From: Oscillospiraceae bacterium
GTDB taxonomy: Bacteria > Bacillota > Clostridia > Oscillospirales > Ruminococcaceae
NCBI GenBank assembly: GCA_016296505.1
Contig: JAEDJD010000001.1
Span: 235,121-299,120 of the forward strand
DNA: 64,000 bases
Reading direction: 5' to 3'
The notes beneath the pieces were generated by a model, which did not search any database, was not told the DNA's origin, and worked only from the letters and a program-made list of their open reading frames with translations. Made by a program: the position numbers and the translations under genes. This document shows positions 1-7,079 of the stretch, in pieces. Position 1 is the stretch's first letter, and the number at the start of each line of letters is the position of its first letter.

Positions 1-58
1 AGGTTGATTCCGCTGATTCTGTGCGGTATTGATTGAATCTCATTTGAGGAGAATCTGT

Positions 59-778
59 ATGCAGGGAACATTTTTTGGCTATTTGCTTAGTATTTTGATC
101 GCTGCGGTGATCGGTTATCTGTTCGGAAGCGTCAATGGTGCGATTGCCTCGGTGCGTTTGTTCAAGCATGAGGATGTCCGTAACTTCGGCAGCGGCAACG
201 CTGGATTGACCAATGTGCTTCGCTGCTTCGGAAAAGGATGCGGCATTTTGACGCTTGTAATCGACCTTGGTAAGGGTGCGGCGGCAATGGCGCTTGCACA
301 ATTTGCCTGTAAAATGCTCGCTTGGGCGCCGATTGCGGAGGGAACGGAAACTGCGCATGATTATCGCTGGCTCTGTTATGTGGCTGCGACGTTTGTTGTG
401 CTGGGACACGTTTTTCCATTGTGGCACGGATTCCGTGGCGGAAAAGGCGTGCTTGTCGGCGTCAGTGTATTTCTCGTCATCAATCCGCTTACTTTTGTCA
501 TTCTGATGGCGATTTTCGGCATGATTCTCTGGCGTTCTAAATATGTTTCTCTATCTTCTTGTACCGCAACGCTCTGCGTGATTCCGGTGACGCTTTTGCT
601 GGAGCATTTTCAGCGTGGTGCAACATGGGGCATATCATTGCTGTATATGGCGCTGATTACGATTCCGGCGGTATTGATCGTTTATAGTCACCGTGAGAAT
701 ATTCAGCGGCTGATGAACGGCACTGAGCGTAAGATCACTGATAAAAAGGAAAAAACATCACCGAAGCTTGATAGCTGA
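59..778 (+). CDS. plsY: Glycerol-3-phosphate acyltransferase PlsY
   Basis: PlsY is an integral membrane enzyme that moves the acyl group of acyl-phosphate onto glycerol-3-phosphate, the first step of phospholipid synthesis. The 239-residue product has the usual PlsY length and several hydrophobic spans. The family motif GSGNAGLTN lies near residue 43 and the glycine-rich HGFRGGKG motif in the middle. The ATG at 59 is chosen over an upstream in-frame TTG at 29 because a TGAGGAGAAT ribosome site sits just before it. gpsA, which makes the glycerol-3-phosphate substrate, lies about 470 bases downstream, a common pairing. The C-terminal tail is charged and lysine-rich. Identification is firm. Confidence 0.95.
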   Translation: MQGTFFGYLLSILIAAVIGYLFGSVNGAIASVRLFKHEDVRNFGSGNAGLTNVLRCFGKGCGILTLVIDLGKGAAAMALAQFACKMLAWAPIAEGTETAHDYRWLCYVAATFVVLGHVFPLWHGFRGGKGVLVGVSVFLVINPLTFVILMAIFGMILWRSKYVSLSSCTATLCVIPVTLLLEHFQRGATWGISLLYMALITIPAVLIVYSHRENIQRLMNGTERKITDKKEKTSPKLDS

Positions 779-786
779 ACGTGTGA

Positions 787-954
787 GTTCATGATTATGA
801 CGGGAAAGATACCGATTTTGCTCAGGAAAGAATCGAAGATCTGAAGGAATATTTCAACAATCTCTGTTTTGGAAGACGACTGGTTTGGCTTGGGGGAACT
901 GCGCGTAGTGCCATTGGCAAATATGCGAATGCGAGGGAAAAACTACAGAAATAA
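787..954 (+). pseudogene. Possible gene remnant between plsY and the small membrane gene
   Basis: This stretch stays open for about 55 codons and reads as a plausible protein tail (acidic, then containing FGRRLVWLGGTARSAIGKYA and a lysine-rich end at the TAA near 952). It has no start codon and follows an in-frame TGA at 784. It may be the C-terminal scrap of a decayed gene. I do not recognise the family, and chance openness cannot be excluded. Confidence 0.25.
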
Positions 955-1029
955 GGACGCTGTTACTTTTCCTGCATCAACGTCCAATATTTGGAATATG
1001 ATATACAATCAATGAAAAAGGAGTTTACC

Positions 1030-1206
1030 ATGTCTGAGCATCAAAATAAAAAACATACTGCCAGCAATGCTGCAAAAACAGGTATTACCTTCGGCAGCGC
1101 GCTCGCAATGGTCATTAGCTATACCACATGGAAGTCCGTTGGCTGGGCGATCATACACGGGCTGATGAGCTGGGTTTATGTGATCTATTACGTCATAAGA
1201 TACTGA
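1030..1206 (+). CDS. Small hydrophobic membrane protein, unknown function
   Basis: A 58-residue product with a charged N-terminus (about 15 residues rich in Lys, His and Asn) followed by two hydrophobic stretches near residues 19-33 and 38-56 makes a short membrane protein likely. The start at 1030 is preferred over in-frame ATGs at 991 and 1012 because AAAAAGGAG lies at the right distance before it. It lies 42 bases before gpsA on the same strand and could be co-transcribed. No known family is recognised. Confidence 0.6.
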   Translation: MSEHQNKKHTASNAAKTGITFGSALAMVISYTTWKSVGWAIIHGLMSWVYVIYYVIRY

Positions 1207-1248
1207 ACCGCAGATGGAACATCATACAGGATACAGGAGGTAACTGAC

Positions 1249-2247
1249 ATGGCAAAAATTACGGTGCTTGGCGGCGGTTTTGGTACTGCGCTGGCTGTGA
1301 TGCTTTATACGACGCAACAACATGACATTACGCTCTGGAGTGCGATTCCAGAGGAAATCGAGGCGATGCGCAGGGACGGAGAACAAAAAGAGAAATTGCC
1401 CGGCGTTAAAATTCCAGACGGCATTTCTCTCACGACAGATATTTCTGTCGTCGAAAGCAGCGATCTCGTGCTGTTTGCGATTCCTTCGGCGTTTGTCCGC
1501 AGTACTTGTCAGAAAGTTGCGCCGTATCTGAAAGAAGAAACTGTGCTCGTCAATGTCGGAAAGGGTATTGAGGAGGAATCCTATAAGCTCATGAGCACGG
1601 TTTTTGCAGAGGAGTTGCCGCAGGCTGTTTATGTTGTTTTAACCGGTCCGTCCCATGCGGAGGAGGTCGGCAGAAATATCCCGACAAGCGTAGTCGCCGC
1701 GTCCTCGAACCGTATGGCGGCGTATCTCGTGCAGGAATGGTTCAGTTCGTCTACGTTCCGCGTCTATATCAACGACGATATCACTGGCTGCGAGCTGGGC
1801 GGCGCGCTCAAAAATGTCATTGCGCTCTCGGCAGGTATCTCCGATGGACTCGGCTATGGCGATAATACAAAGGCAATGCTTATGACGCGCGGCTTGCATG
1901 AAATCGAACGGCTCGGCTCGGCGCTCGGCGCTCGTGCCAATACCTTTGCTGGTTTGACGGGAATTGGCGATCTGATCGTTACCTGTACCTCCATGCATTC
2001 GCGAAACCGCAGAGCCGGTATTCTCATCGGTCAGGGCATTTCACCGGCAGACGCCGTGAAACAGGTCGGAACTGTAGAAGGCTATTACTGCTGCAGTGCC
2101 GCCTACGGTCTTGCAAAACGCTATGACATCGAAATGCCGCTGACTACCGCACTCTATCAGATTTTATATCAAAATGCGGATGTGCGGGAAGTTGTGCAGA
2201 ATTTGATGGCGCGTCCAAAAAAGCATGAATATGAAAAACTGGTCTGA
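1249..2247 (+). CDS. gpsA: NAD(P)H-dependent glycerol-3-phosphate dehydrogenase
   Basis: The product (332 residues) reduces dihydroxyacetone phosphate to glycerol-3-phosphate for phospholipid synthesis in the cytoplasm. The N-terminus has the dinucleotide-binding motif GGGFGTALA. The middle carries the catalytic-domain signatures GPSHAEEV and GGALKNVIALSAG, with the active-site Lys in the latter, followed by GLTGIGDLIVTC. Length fits the family. An AGGAGG ribosome site precedes the ATG. The dinucleotide-binding motif has Phe where many homologues have Asn-Trp, which looks like ordinary variation. It pairs functionally with plsY upstream. Confidence 0.95.
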   Translation: MAKITVLGGGFGTALAVMLYTTQQHDITLWSAIPEEIEAMRRDGEQKEKLPGVKIPDGISLTTDISVVESSDLVLFAIPSAFVRSTCQKVAPYLKEETVLVNVGKGIEEESYKLMSTVFAEELPQAVYVVLTGPSHAEEVGRNIPTSVVAASSNRMAAYLVQEWFSSSTFRVYINDDITGCELGGALKNVIALSAGISDGLGYGDNTKAMLMTRGLHEIERLGSALGARANTFAGLTGIGDLIVTCTSMHSRNRRAGILIGQGISPADAVKQVGTVEGYYCCSAAYGLAKRYDIEMPLTTALYQILYQNADVREVVQNLMARPKKHEYEKLV

Positions 2248-2381
2248 TTCTTTGCTGATACCTTATAAAACCCTCAATGTGAAAAAATGAAATGAAACAT
2301 GAGAAAACGAGAAAATAAGAGCGATATCGAGAGAAAACAAGAGATTGAGCGATATATTTTAAAAAATCGGCATTTTGCCGA
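2248..2381 (+). other. Intergenic region with a perfect inverted repeat next to the rplM promoter
   Basis: No gene is seen. The stretch is purine-rich and ends with AATCGGCA-TTT-TGCCGATT (2365-2383), an 8-bp perfect inverted repeat that overlaps the first two bases of the -35 box at 2382. It could be a weak terminator for gpsA or an operator. Confidence 0.4.
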
Positions 2382-2410
2382 TTGACAATGTCTGGCGAAT
2401 CGTGTATAAT
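2382..2410 (+). promoter_or_regulatory. Consensus sigma-A promoter for rplM-rpsI
   Basis: TTGACA at 2382-2387 and TATAAT at 2405-2410 are separated by exactly 17 bases. Both hexamers match consensus fully, as expected for a ribosomal protein operon. Confidence 0.9.
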
Positions 2411-2499
2411 AGATGAGCACGCTGGAAAAAGATGCGCTCCGTCCCCGTGGAGTGTACTTTGATTCTGGTTACCTAAAATATCAGATGGAGGAAAATATT
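2411..2499 (+). promoter_or_regulatory. rplM leader, candidate L13 autoregulatory RNA
   Basis: The roughly 85-base untranslated region between the promoter and the rplM start contains a hairpin CTCC-GTCCCCGT-GGAG followed by the ribosome site ATGGAGG. L13 leaders that bind ribosomal protein L13 are known in Firmicutes. The position fits, but I cannot confirm the consensus structure by eye. Confidence 0.4.
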
Positions 2500-2928
2500 A
2501 TGTCAACCACGATGCCGAAGGTTGCTGAAATCAACCGGAAATGGTATATCATTGACGCAGCAGGTCAGCCGCTTGGCCGTACCGCTGCAAAGGCTGCTGC
2601 GATTCTGCGCGGTAAGCATAAGGTCGACTTCACCCCGAATGTCGATTGTGGCGATCACGTTATCATCATCAACTGCGCACAGGCGGTTCTGACCGGTAAG
2701 AAGCTTGATCAGAAGTTCGAGATCTGGCATACCGGCTGGATCGGTCATCTGAAGAAGGTTTCCTACCGTGAGCTTATGGAGAAGAAGCCGGAGCACGCAA
2801 TGTTTATCGCTGTTCAGGGTATGCTGCCGAGCAACTATATCGGCAGAACCTCTATGAAGCGTCTTCGCGTCTATGCTGACGCCGAGCACAAGAATGCAGC
2901 TCAGAAGCCTGAGCTGTGGACACTGTAA
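2500..2928 (+). CDS. rplM: 50S ribosomal protein L13
   Basis: L13 is a structural protein of the large ribosomal subunit that binds 23S rRNA. The 142-residue product has the standard length and the conserved blocks KWYIIDAAGQPLGR near the N-terminus, FTPNVDCGDHVIIIN, the Tyr/Arg-rich middle and GMLPSN. An in-frame ATG at 2413 lies only 3 bases after the -10 box and has no ribosome site, so the ATG at 2500, preceded by ATGGAGG, is the start. rpsI follows after 18 bases, the usual L13-S9 operon. Confidence 0.97.
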   Translation: MSTTMPKVAEINRKWYIIDAAGQPLGRTAAKAAAILRGKHKVDFTPNVDCGDHVIIINCAQAVLTGKKLDQKFEIWHTGWIGHLKKVSYRELMEKKPEHAMFIAVQGMLPSNYIGRTSMKRLRVYADAEHKNAAQKPELWTL

Positions 2929-2946
2929 TGAAAGGAGCCAGAAACA

Positions 2947-3363
2947 ATGAGTGAAACAGTTTCTTACGAAGCAAAGCTGAAGTCGTTTTACGGCACCGGC
3001 AGAAGAAAGCATTCCGTTGCAAGAGTTCGCCTTTATCCCGGCTCCGGCAATGTGACCATTAACGGCAGATCCATTGACGATTACTTTGGTCTTGATACCC
3101 TCAAGCAGATTGTTCGTCAGCCGCTCGCACTGACCGAGACCATGGCACAGTTTGATATCGTCTGCACCGTTGCAGGCGGCGGCGTGACCGGTCAGGCTGG
3201 TGCCATCCGTCACGGCGTTGCACGCGCTCTGCTCCAGTTCAATGCTGAGCTTCGTCCGGTTCTCAAAAAGGCTGGATTCCTCACTCGTGACCCGAGAATG
3301 AAGGAAAGAAAGAAGTACGGTCTCAAGGCTGCTCGTCGCGCACCGCAGTTTTCAAAGAGATAA
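2947..3363 (+). CDS. rpsI: 30S ribosomal protein S9
   Basis: S9 belongs to the head of the small ribosomal subunit; its C-terminal tail reaches the P-site tRNA. The 138-residue product shows the blocks YGTGRRKHSVARV, GGGVTGQAGAIRHG and the canonical terminal FSKR. An AAAGGAG ribosome site precedes the ATG. The last codons form the left copy of a direct repeat that also occurs 13 kb downstream: the mobile island inserted here keeps the S9 coding end intact while separating the gene from its original downstream sequence. Confidence 0.97.
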   Translation: MSETVSYEAKLKSFYGTGRRKHSVARVRLYPGSGNVTINGRSIDDYFGLDTLKQIVRQPLALTETMAQFDIVCTVAGGGVTGQAGAIRHGVARALLQFNAELRPVLKKAGFLTRDPRMKERKKYGLKAARRAPQFSKR

Positions 3364-3366
3364 TTT
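3352..3366 (+). repeat. Left attachment site (attL) in the 3' end of rpsI
   Basis: TCAAAGAGATAATTT is repeated exactly at 16386-16400. With one mismatch the match extends to 18 bases (3349-3366 and 16383-16400). It covers the last rpsI codons and its stop. Use of the 3' end of rpsI by tyrosine-integrase elements is known in Firmicutes. Confidence 0.85.
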
Positions 3367-3451
3367 TATCCCTACTGGGAGTGTTCAGAATCACGTATTT
3401 ACGCTGTTTCGTTCGGTTTGGGTTTATCTGAAATATGGTGAATTCCGGACG

Positions 3452-3482
3452 GTAACTAACACGTAACTAACGGGTAACTAAC
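3452..3482 (+). repeat. Three GTAACTAAC repeats, candidate integrase arm sites (left)
   Basis: GTAACTAAC occurs at 3452, 3463 and 3474, each 11 bases apart, one helical turn. The same motif in the same orientation occurs near the right end. ACGTATTTACGC is also shared by both ends (about 3393 and 16363). Placement inside both attachment sites suggests arm-type sites for the integrase or excisionase. Confidence 0.65.
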
Positions 3483-3490
3483 AAAGATTT

Positions 3491-3523
3491 AAGGCATTTG
3501 CCCTTGCGGTAAATGCCTTTTTG
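3491..3523 (+). terminator. Rho-independent terminator inside the left end of the island
   Basis: AAGGCATTT (3491-3499) pairs with AAATGCCTT (3511-3519) and a T-run follows. It would end rpsI transcription, replacing the original terminator now beyond the right end of the island. Confidence 0.75.
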
Positions 3524-3554
3524 TTACTTTAATCAAAGAAAGGTATCTTAGAAC

Positions 3555-3971
3555 ATGAACAATGATAATAAAATCAAACACCTTGAAATGATTCAAGCTG
3601 TAATAAATCGTATGGCAAGTAATTCATTTATGCTTAAGGGATGGGCTGTAACACTTGTTGCTGGAATCATGGCATTATCAGCCAAGGATACTGATAAAAT
3701 GTATTTTTTAGTAGCATATATACCAATAATCATTTTCTGGGGATTAGATTCTTATTATCTTCTTCAGGAAAGGCTATATAGATCTCTTTATAAGAAAATT
3801 TGTTCAACTGATGATAATAGAATTAATTTTTCTTTAGTTGCATCTAAAGAAGAATTTGGAAGCAACAAAAATAGTTTCGGAGCTTGTTTGTTATCTGGTA
3901 CAGAATTATGGTTTTATCTTCCTTTAGCATTAGTTTGTGCCGGAGTAATATATCTTACTATAAAAAAATAA
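3555..3971 (+). CDS. Small multi-pass membrane protein paired with a TIR protein (copy 1)
   Basis: The 138-residue product has three likely membrane spans: about residues 29-44, 50-66 and 113-135. A cytoplasmic linker containing LLQERLYRSLYKKI lies between the second and third. It is a clear paralogue of the protein at 9920-10327 in the same island; the block MASNSFMLKGWAVTL is identical in both. Each copy is adjacent to a TIR-domain gene, so the pair behaves as a module. By analogy with membrane effectors of other defence systems it may be the membrane-acting partner of the TIR enzyme, which is inference. The gene is AT-rich compared with the host genes, in line with horizontal transfer. No family name is assigned. 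Confidence 0.75.
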   Translation: MNNDNKIKHLEMIQAVINRMASNSFMLKGWAVTLVAGIMALSAKDTDKMYFLVAYIPIIIFWGLDSYYLLQERLYRSLYKKICSTDDNRINFSLVASKEEFGSNKNSFGACLLSGTELWFYLPLALVCAGVIYLTIKK

Positions 3972-4001
3972 AGGCTATATAGATTACAAGAAGGTGATAG
4001 A

Positions 4002-4811
4002 ATGTTTGCAAAATTCAACTATAGTCCATCAGATTATTTTTATAATAAAATTCTCAATCCATATTTAACAAAAGGAACTGACCTTTATATTAAACATGAA
4101 GAAGAGGTTAAAGATTGTTTATCTCAGTACATAAATGAAAATGGCATTATAAACGGTTCAGATTTAAAAGAACATTGGTTTTCGATTTCTGATAAGGATA
4201 TTTTTATATCACATTCGCACAAGGATATAAATAAAGTAAAGGCGTTTGCAGGCTGGTTATATGATACTTTTGGTTTAGAAGCCTTCATTGATTCTTGCTC
4301 ATGGGGATACTGTGATAAATTACTAAAAAACATAGACAACAAATATTGCTACAATCCCAAAAGCAAAACATATGATTATGATTTACGCAACTATACAACA
4401 AGCCACGTTCATATGATGTTATCTACTGCTTTAGCCGAAATGCTAAACAAAACTGAATGTGTTATTTTTTTTAATACGCCAAATTCAATAAGCATGAGTG
4501 ATGAACTTACAAAAATCAAAAAAAGTGAAGCAACACTATCACCTTGGATTTATTACGAATTGTCAATGATGACATTAATAAAATCGACACAACCCAGAAA
4601 AATTATTTTAGAACACTCTGCATATAGTGATATTAATATAAAATATGATGTTTCCAAAATTCTTAAAGAGCTTACACAAATAAATGATTCTACTTTGTTG
4701 GATTGGAGAGACAAATGGAATAATCGCCCTATTATGTGCAAGGAAGAAGCTTTAGAAGTTTTATATGAAATCATCTATCCAAAATCTTCAAAACAAATGC
4801 AAAACCGCTGA
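4002..4811 (+). CDS. TIR-domain protein of membrane module 1
   Basis: A 269-residue protein with an N-terminal extension of about 60 residues and a TIR domain starting near residue 65 (DIFISHSHKDINKVKAFAGW). The block SPWIYYELSMM near residues 180-190 places Glu186 where bacterial TIR NADases have their catalytic glutamate. TIR enzymes of bacterial immunity cleave NAD+ or make cyclic ADP-ribose signals upon phage infection. It starts 30 bases after the membrane gene with an AAGGTG ribosome site, so the two are probably one operon. Base composition is strongly AT-rich. Its sequence is not close to either TIR protein at 10343-11437. The TIR call is firm; the defence role is inferred from family and neighbours. 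Confidence 0.8.
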   Translation: MFAKFNYSPSDYFYNKILNPYLTKGTDLYIKHEEEVKDCLSQYINENGIINGSDLKEHWFSISDKDIFISHSHKDINKVKAFAGWLYDTFGLEAFIDSCSWGYCDKLLKNIDNKYCYNPKSKTYDYDLRNYTTSHVHMMLSTALAEMLNKTECVIFFNTPNSISMSDELTKIKKSEATLSPWIYYELSMMTLIKSTQPRKIILEHSAYSDINIKYDVSKILKELTQINDSTLLDWRDKWNNRPIMCKEEALEVLYEIIYPKSSKQMQNR

Positions 4812-4831
4812 GAGAAAATCCCTCAGCGGTT
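4803..4831. terminator. Bidirectional terminator between TIR gene and integrase
   Basis: AACCGCTGAG (4803-4812) pairs perfectly with CTCAGCGGTT (4822-4831). A T-run follows on the plus strand and A-rich sequence precedes it, so it can serve both convergent genes. Confidence 0.85.
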
Positions 4832-4841
4832 ATTTTTTTAC

Positions 4842-5891
4842 CTATATCTTATTAATAGCCTCCAACAGTTCCTGCACATTAACGTGTGTATAGACTTTCT
4901 CAGTCAGCGACATAGCGCCCGAATGACCGACGATCTTCTTAATAAGCGTAGGCGATACTTCTTTCTCGGTCATCATCGAGATGCAGGTGTGACGGGTATC
5001 GTGTGGCTTGTGGGAGCAGCCGATCAGCTCCATGACAGGTGTCCAGTAGGAATCATAGTAGTTGCGGTAGATGAACTGCTTGCCATCGGGAGTATGAAGA
5101 AGATACTCATTACCGTCCTCATACCACTTCTTGAAGAACGGATAAGTCCTGTCGTGTATCGGCACAACACGAATACCGCTTTCTGTCTTGCTCTCCACTA
5201 CCTTGAAGCACTGCTCCTCGATGTTGACGTTTTCACGTTTGAGGTCAAGCAGCTCGGACACACGCACTCCGCTGTATATCAGCATCAGAACGATCTGAGC
5301 GTAGAGATTGTTTTCCTGCAGCCACAGAGCATCTATTTCTTCCCTGCTGAAAGGAGAACGGTCTGTCTTGTTCGGGTTCTTGTCCTTGAATTTGAGAATA
5401 TCCACGTATTCCGAGTAGTCTTTCATGCATATCTCATACTTCATCGCATACTCATACATCTGGCTGAACAGCACTTTCAGCTTGCGGAGCGTCGGATAGT
5501 TCTTACCGCAGTTGTCTACAACACCCTGCAAGTCAGTCAGCTTCATATCCTTGAACACTCTGTCGTGCAGGGGTTCACAGGTATTATATGACGCTTTGTA
5601 GGCTTTGGCGTTGCTGTCCGAGATCGTGGGGAACTTCTCCGCCGACCACTTCTCAAAGACTTCGGCAAAGGTGATTTTGGACGCTTCAATGTCATAGGGA
5701 TTCTTATTGTAGTCCATGAGCATTTCAAGCCCTTTAGCCCTGGTCGGAGCATAGCCGATAGTGATGTACTGCTGTTTACGCTTGCCCGTCTCGGTATCAA
5801 TGTCCCAGCCGACTGTCTTGCGGACAATGTATGGATTACGCCTGTTGCCCGACAGCTTGTAGACAGTGCCAACACCGTTAGCTAACTTCAT
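4842..5891 (-). CDS. int: Tyrosine recombinase (integrase) of the rpsI island
   Basis: A 349-residue site-specific recombinase that would catalyse integration and excision at the attachment repeats. The C-terminal half shows the catalytic set: Arg210 in SGVRVSELLDL, Lys235 in SKTES, His297 and Arg300 in HDTRH, His323 in VGHSG and the nucleophile Tyr334 in YTHV. The N-terminal region has an AP2-like arm-binding appearance and a SAM-like core-binding domain at about 70-170. Its ATG overlaps the end of the upstream regulator gene by 14 bases, so both are probably one transcript. All catalytic residues are present, so the enzyme may be active. Confidence 0.93.
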   Translation of the reverse strand: MKLANGVGTVYKLSGNRRNPYIVRKTVGWDIDTETGKRKQQYITIGYAPTRAKGLEMLMDYNKNPYDIEASKITFAEVFEKWSAEKFPTISDSNAKAYKASYNTCEPLHDRVFKDMKLTDLQGVVDNCGKNYPTLRKLKVLFSQMYEYAMKYEICMKDYSEYVDILKFKDKNPNKTDRSPFSREEIDALWLQENNLYAQIVLMLIYSGVRVSELLDLKRENVNIEEQCFKVVESKTESGIRVVPIHDRTYPFFKKWYEDGNEYLLHTPDGKQFIYRNYYDSYWTPVMELIGCSHKPHDTRHTCISMMTEKEVSPTLIKKIVGHSGAMSLTEKVYTHVNVQELLEAINKI

Positions 5892-6654
5892 TCTGCTTCT
5901 CCTCCTTCAGCCGTACTACCTCACGGCAGGTGTCAATGATCTCGGAAATGCGGTTGATCTGTGTTTTCAGTTCGTCAAGGGGCATAGGTGCTTCTTCCTG
6001 TTCGTCCTTGTTGACTGTGAACTTCTTAAAATCGCTGATTATGGACGATGTAAAGCCCTTGACTGTCATTATCAGATAGTTCTCGAATTGCAGGTATTCG
6101 CTTATGGACATATAACACATTGTCTTTCCTGCCTTTTTGAGAGCAATTACATATCCCTCGGAAAATAACTGCAACAGCTCAGGCGGCATATCATACACAG
6201 GCTGTCCCTCATCTGTCTGAGAAAGAATGAAGTAATCGCTCCACACATCACGGGATGCCTTGATCTCCAGTGTGTAACCGAGGTTTGCAAGCACCGTTGA
6301 CAGCACGTTCTGATTACGCTTGCCTACGAATGTGGCAGTATCAAGTAACACAGCCTGCGATTTCAGGCTATCGAAGCTGTCTCCCATAAGGTGATTGAAC
6401 TTCTGCAACGCTTCATAATAATCGTCATCATAGCTGTCAGCATAGACAACTATATCCTCGACAGGCACATCATAGAACTCAGCAAGCATATTGATATAGC
6501 TGTTTGTGATAGTCGCCTTGCCATGTTCGATGCCGTTGTAATGTGTACGTGAAGCACCGAGGGCTTCTGCAAGCTGATTCTGCGACAAACCACGCTCAGT
6601 ACGCAGAGCAACTATCTTTTCTCTTGTTTTCTCCTGATCTATTGCTGTTTTCAT
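5878..6654 (-). CDS. Xre-family transcriptional regulator
   Basis: A 258-residue protein with an N-terminal Cro/CI-type helix-turn-helix (about residues 10-65, containing GLSQNQLAEALGASRTHYNG). A long C-terminal part of unknown fold follows, with a likely coiled coil at the end. The ATG at 6654 is preferred to an upstream GTG because GGAGGG precedes it. It lies directly upstream of int with overlapping ends and divergent from the primase operon, so it probably controls excision/replication genes. The inverted repeat AGACA-N7-TGTCT (6704-6720) in the divergent promoter region is a possible operator. A role in lysogeny-like maintenance is inference. Confidence 0.8.
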   Translation of the reverse strand: MKTAIDQEKTREKIVALRTERGLSQNQLAEALGASRTHYNGIEHGKATITNSYINMLAEFYDVPVEDIVVYADSYDDDYYEALQKFNHLMGDSFDSLKSQAVLLDTATFVGKRNQNVLSTVLANLGYTLEIKASRDVWSDYFILSQTDEGQPVYDMPPELLQLFSEGYVIALKKAGKTMCYMSISEYLQFENYLIMTVKGFTSSIISDFKKFTVNKDEQEEAPMPLDELKTQINRISEIIDTCREVVRLKEEKQNEVS

Positions 6655-6703
6655 TTTGCCCTCCACTAATTATGAATAAATTGTTAATGTACTTTTTTAT
6701 TAA

Positions 6704-6737
6704 GACAATTGAAATGTCTGGAAGTGTATGGTACAAT
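6704..6737 (+). promoter_or_regulatory. Promoter and possible operator for the primase operon
   Basis: TTGAAA (6709-6714) and TACAAT (6732-6737) have 17-base spacing. An AGACA/TGTCT inverted repeat overlaps the -35 box, a likely regulator binding place. TTGTCT on the opposite strand could serve the regulator gene. Confidence 0.55.
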
Positions 6738-6824
6738 TATATCAGAATCGCAGAGAGATGTCAAGAGACACCCTGAGATTTTTTCACACGATTAGAGATA
6801 AATAGATAATCGGAAGGAGACCAA

Positions 6825-7079
6825 ATGAATAATACTTCTAATTCTCTGCCGGCTTTTACAGGCAGAAACGTACCGATCAAGGAGATCGCACAGGCAACAG
6901 GCAAAGACCCGCAGTACATCAGGATAGGCTTACAGAAAGGCATATTCCGTTTCGGATATGCCTTCAAGAAGGACGGTTCAAGCGAATACAACTATCTTTG
7001 CCCTGACAAGAAAGTATGGGAGGACTTAGGTTATTTCAGGGCAGAAACGGAGGTCAGCGATGCAGGAAATGATGAATGA
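6825..7079 (+). CDS. Small putative DNA-binding protein, excisionase-like position
   Basis: This 84-residue protein carries a predicted helix-turn-helix-like segment at about residues 17-40 (IKEIAQATGKDPQYIRIGLQ). It is preceded by GGAAGGAG and overlaps the start of the primase gene by 20 bases, so translation is probably coupled. Small helix-turn-helix proteins here in integrative elements often act as excisionase or replication accessory factors. That role is not proven from sequence. Confidence 0.6.
   Translation: MNNTSNSLPAFTGRNVPIKEIAQATGKDPQYIRIGLQKGIFRFGYAFKKDGSSEYNYLCPDKKVWEDLGYFRAETEVSDAGNDE

Noticed and set aside
2503..3213. 236-codon open frame on the minus strand
   Set aside because: Opposite rplM and rpsI; composition is that of an antisense shadow.
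3452..3482. CRISPR array
   Set aside because: The units are 9 bases with 2-base gaps, there are no spacers and no cas genes. They fit integrase arm sites better.
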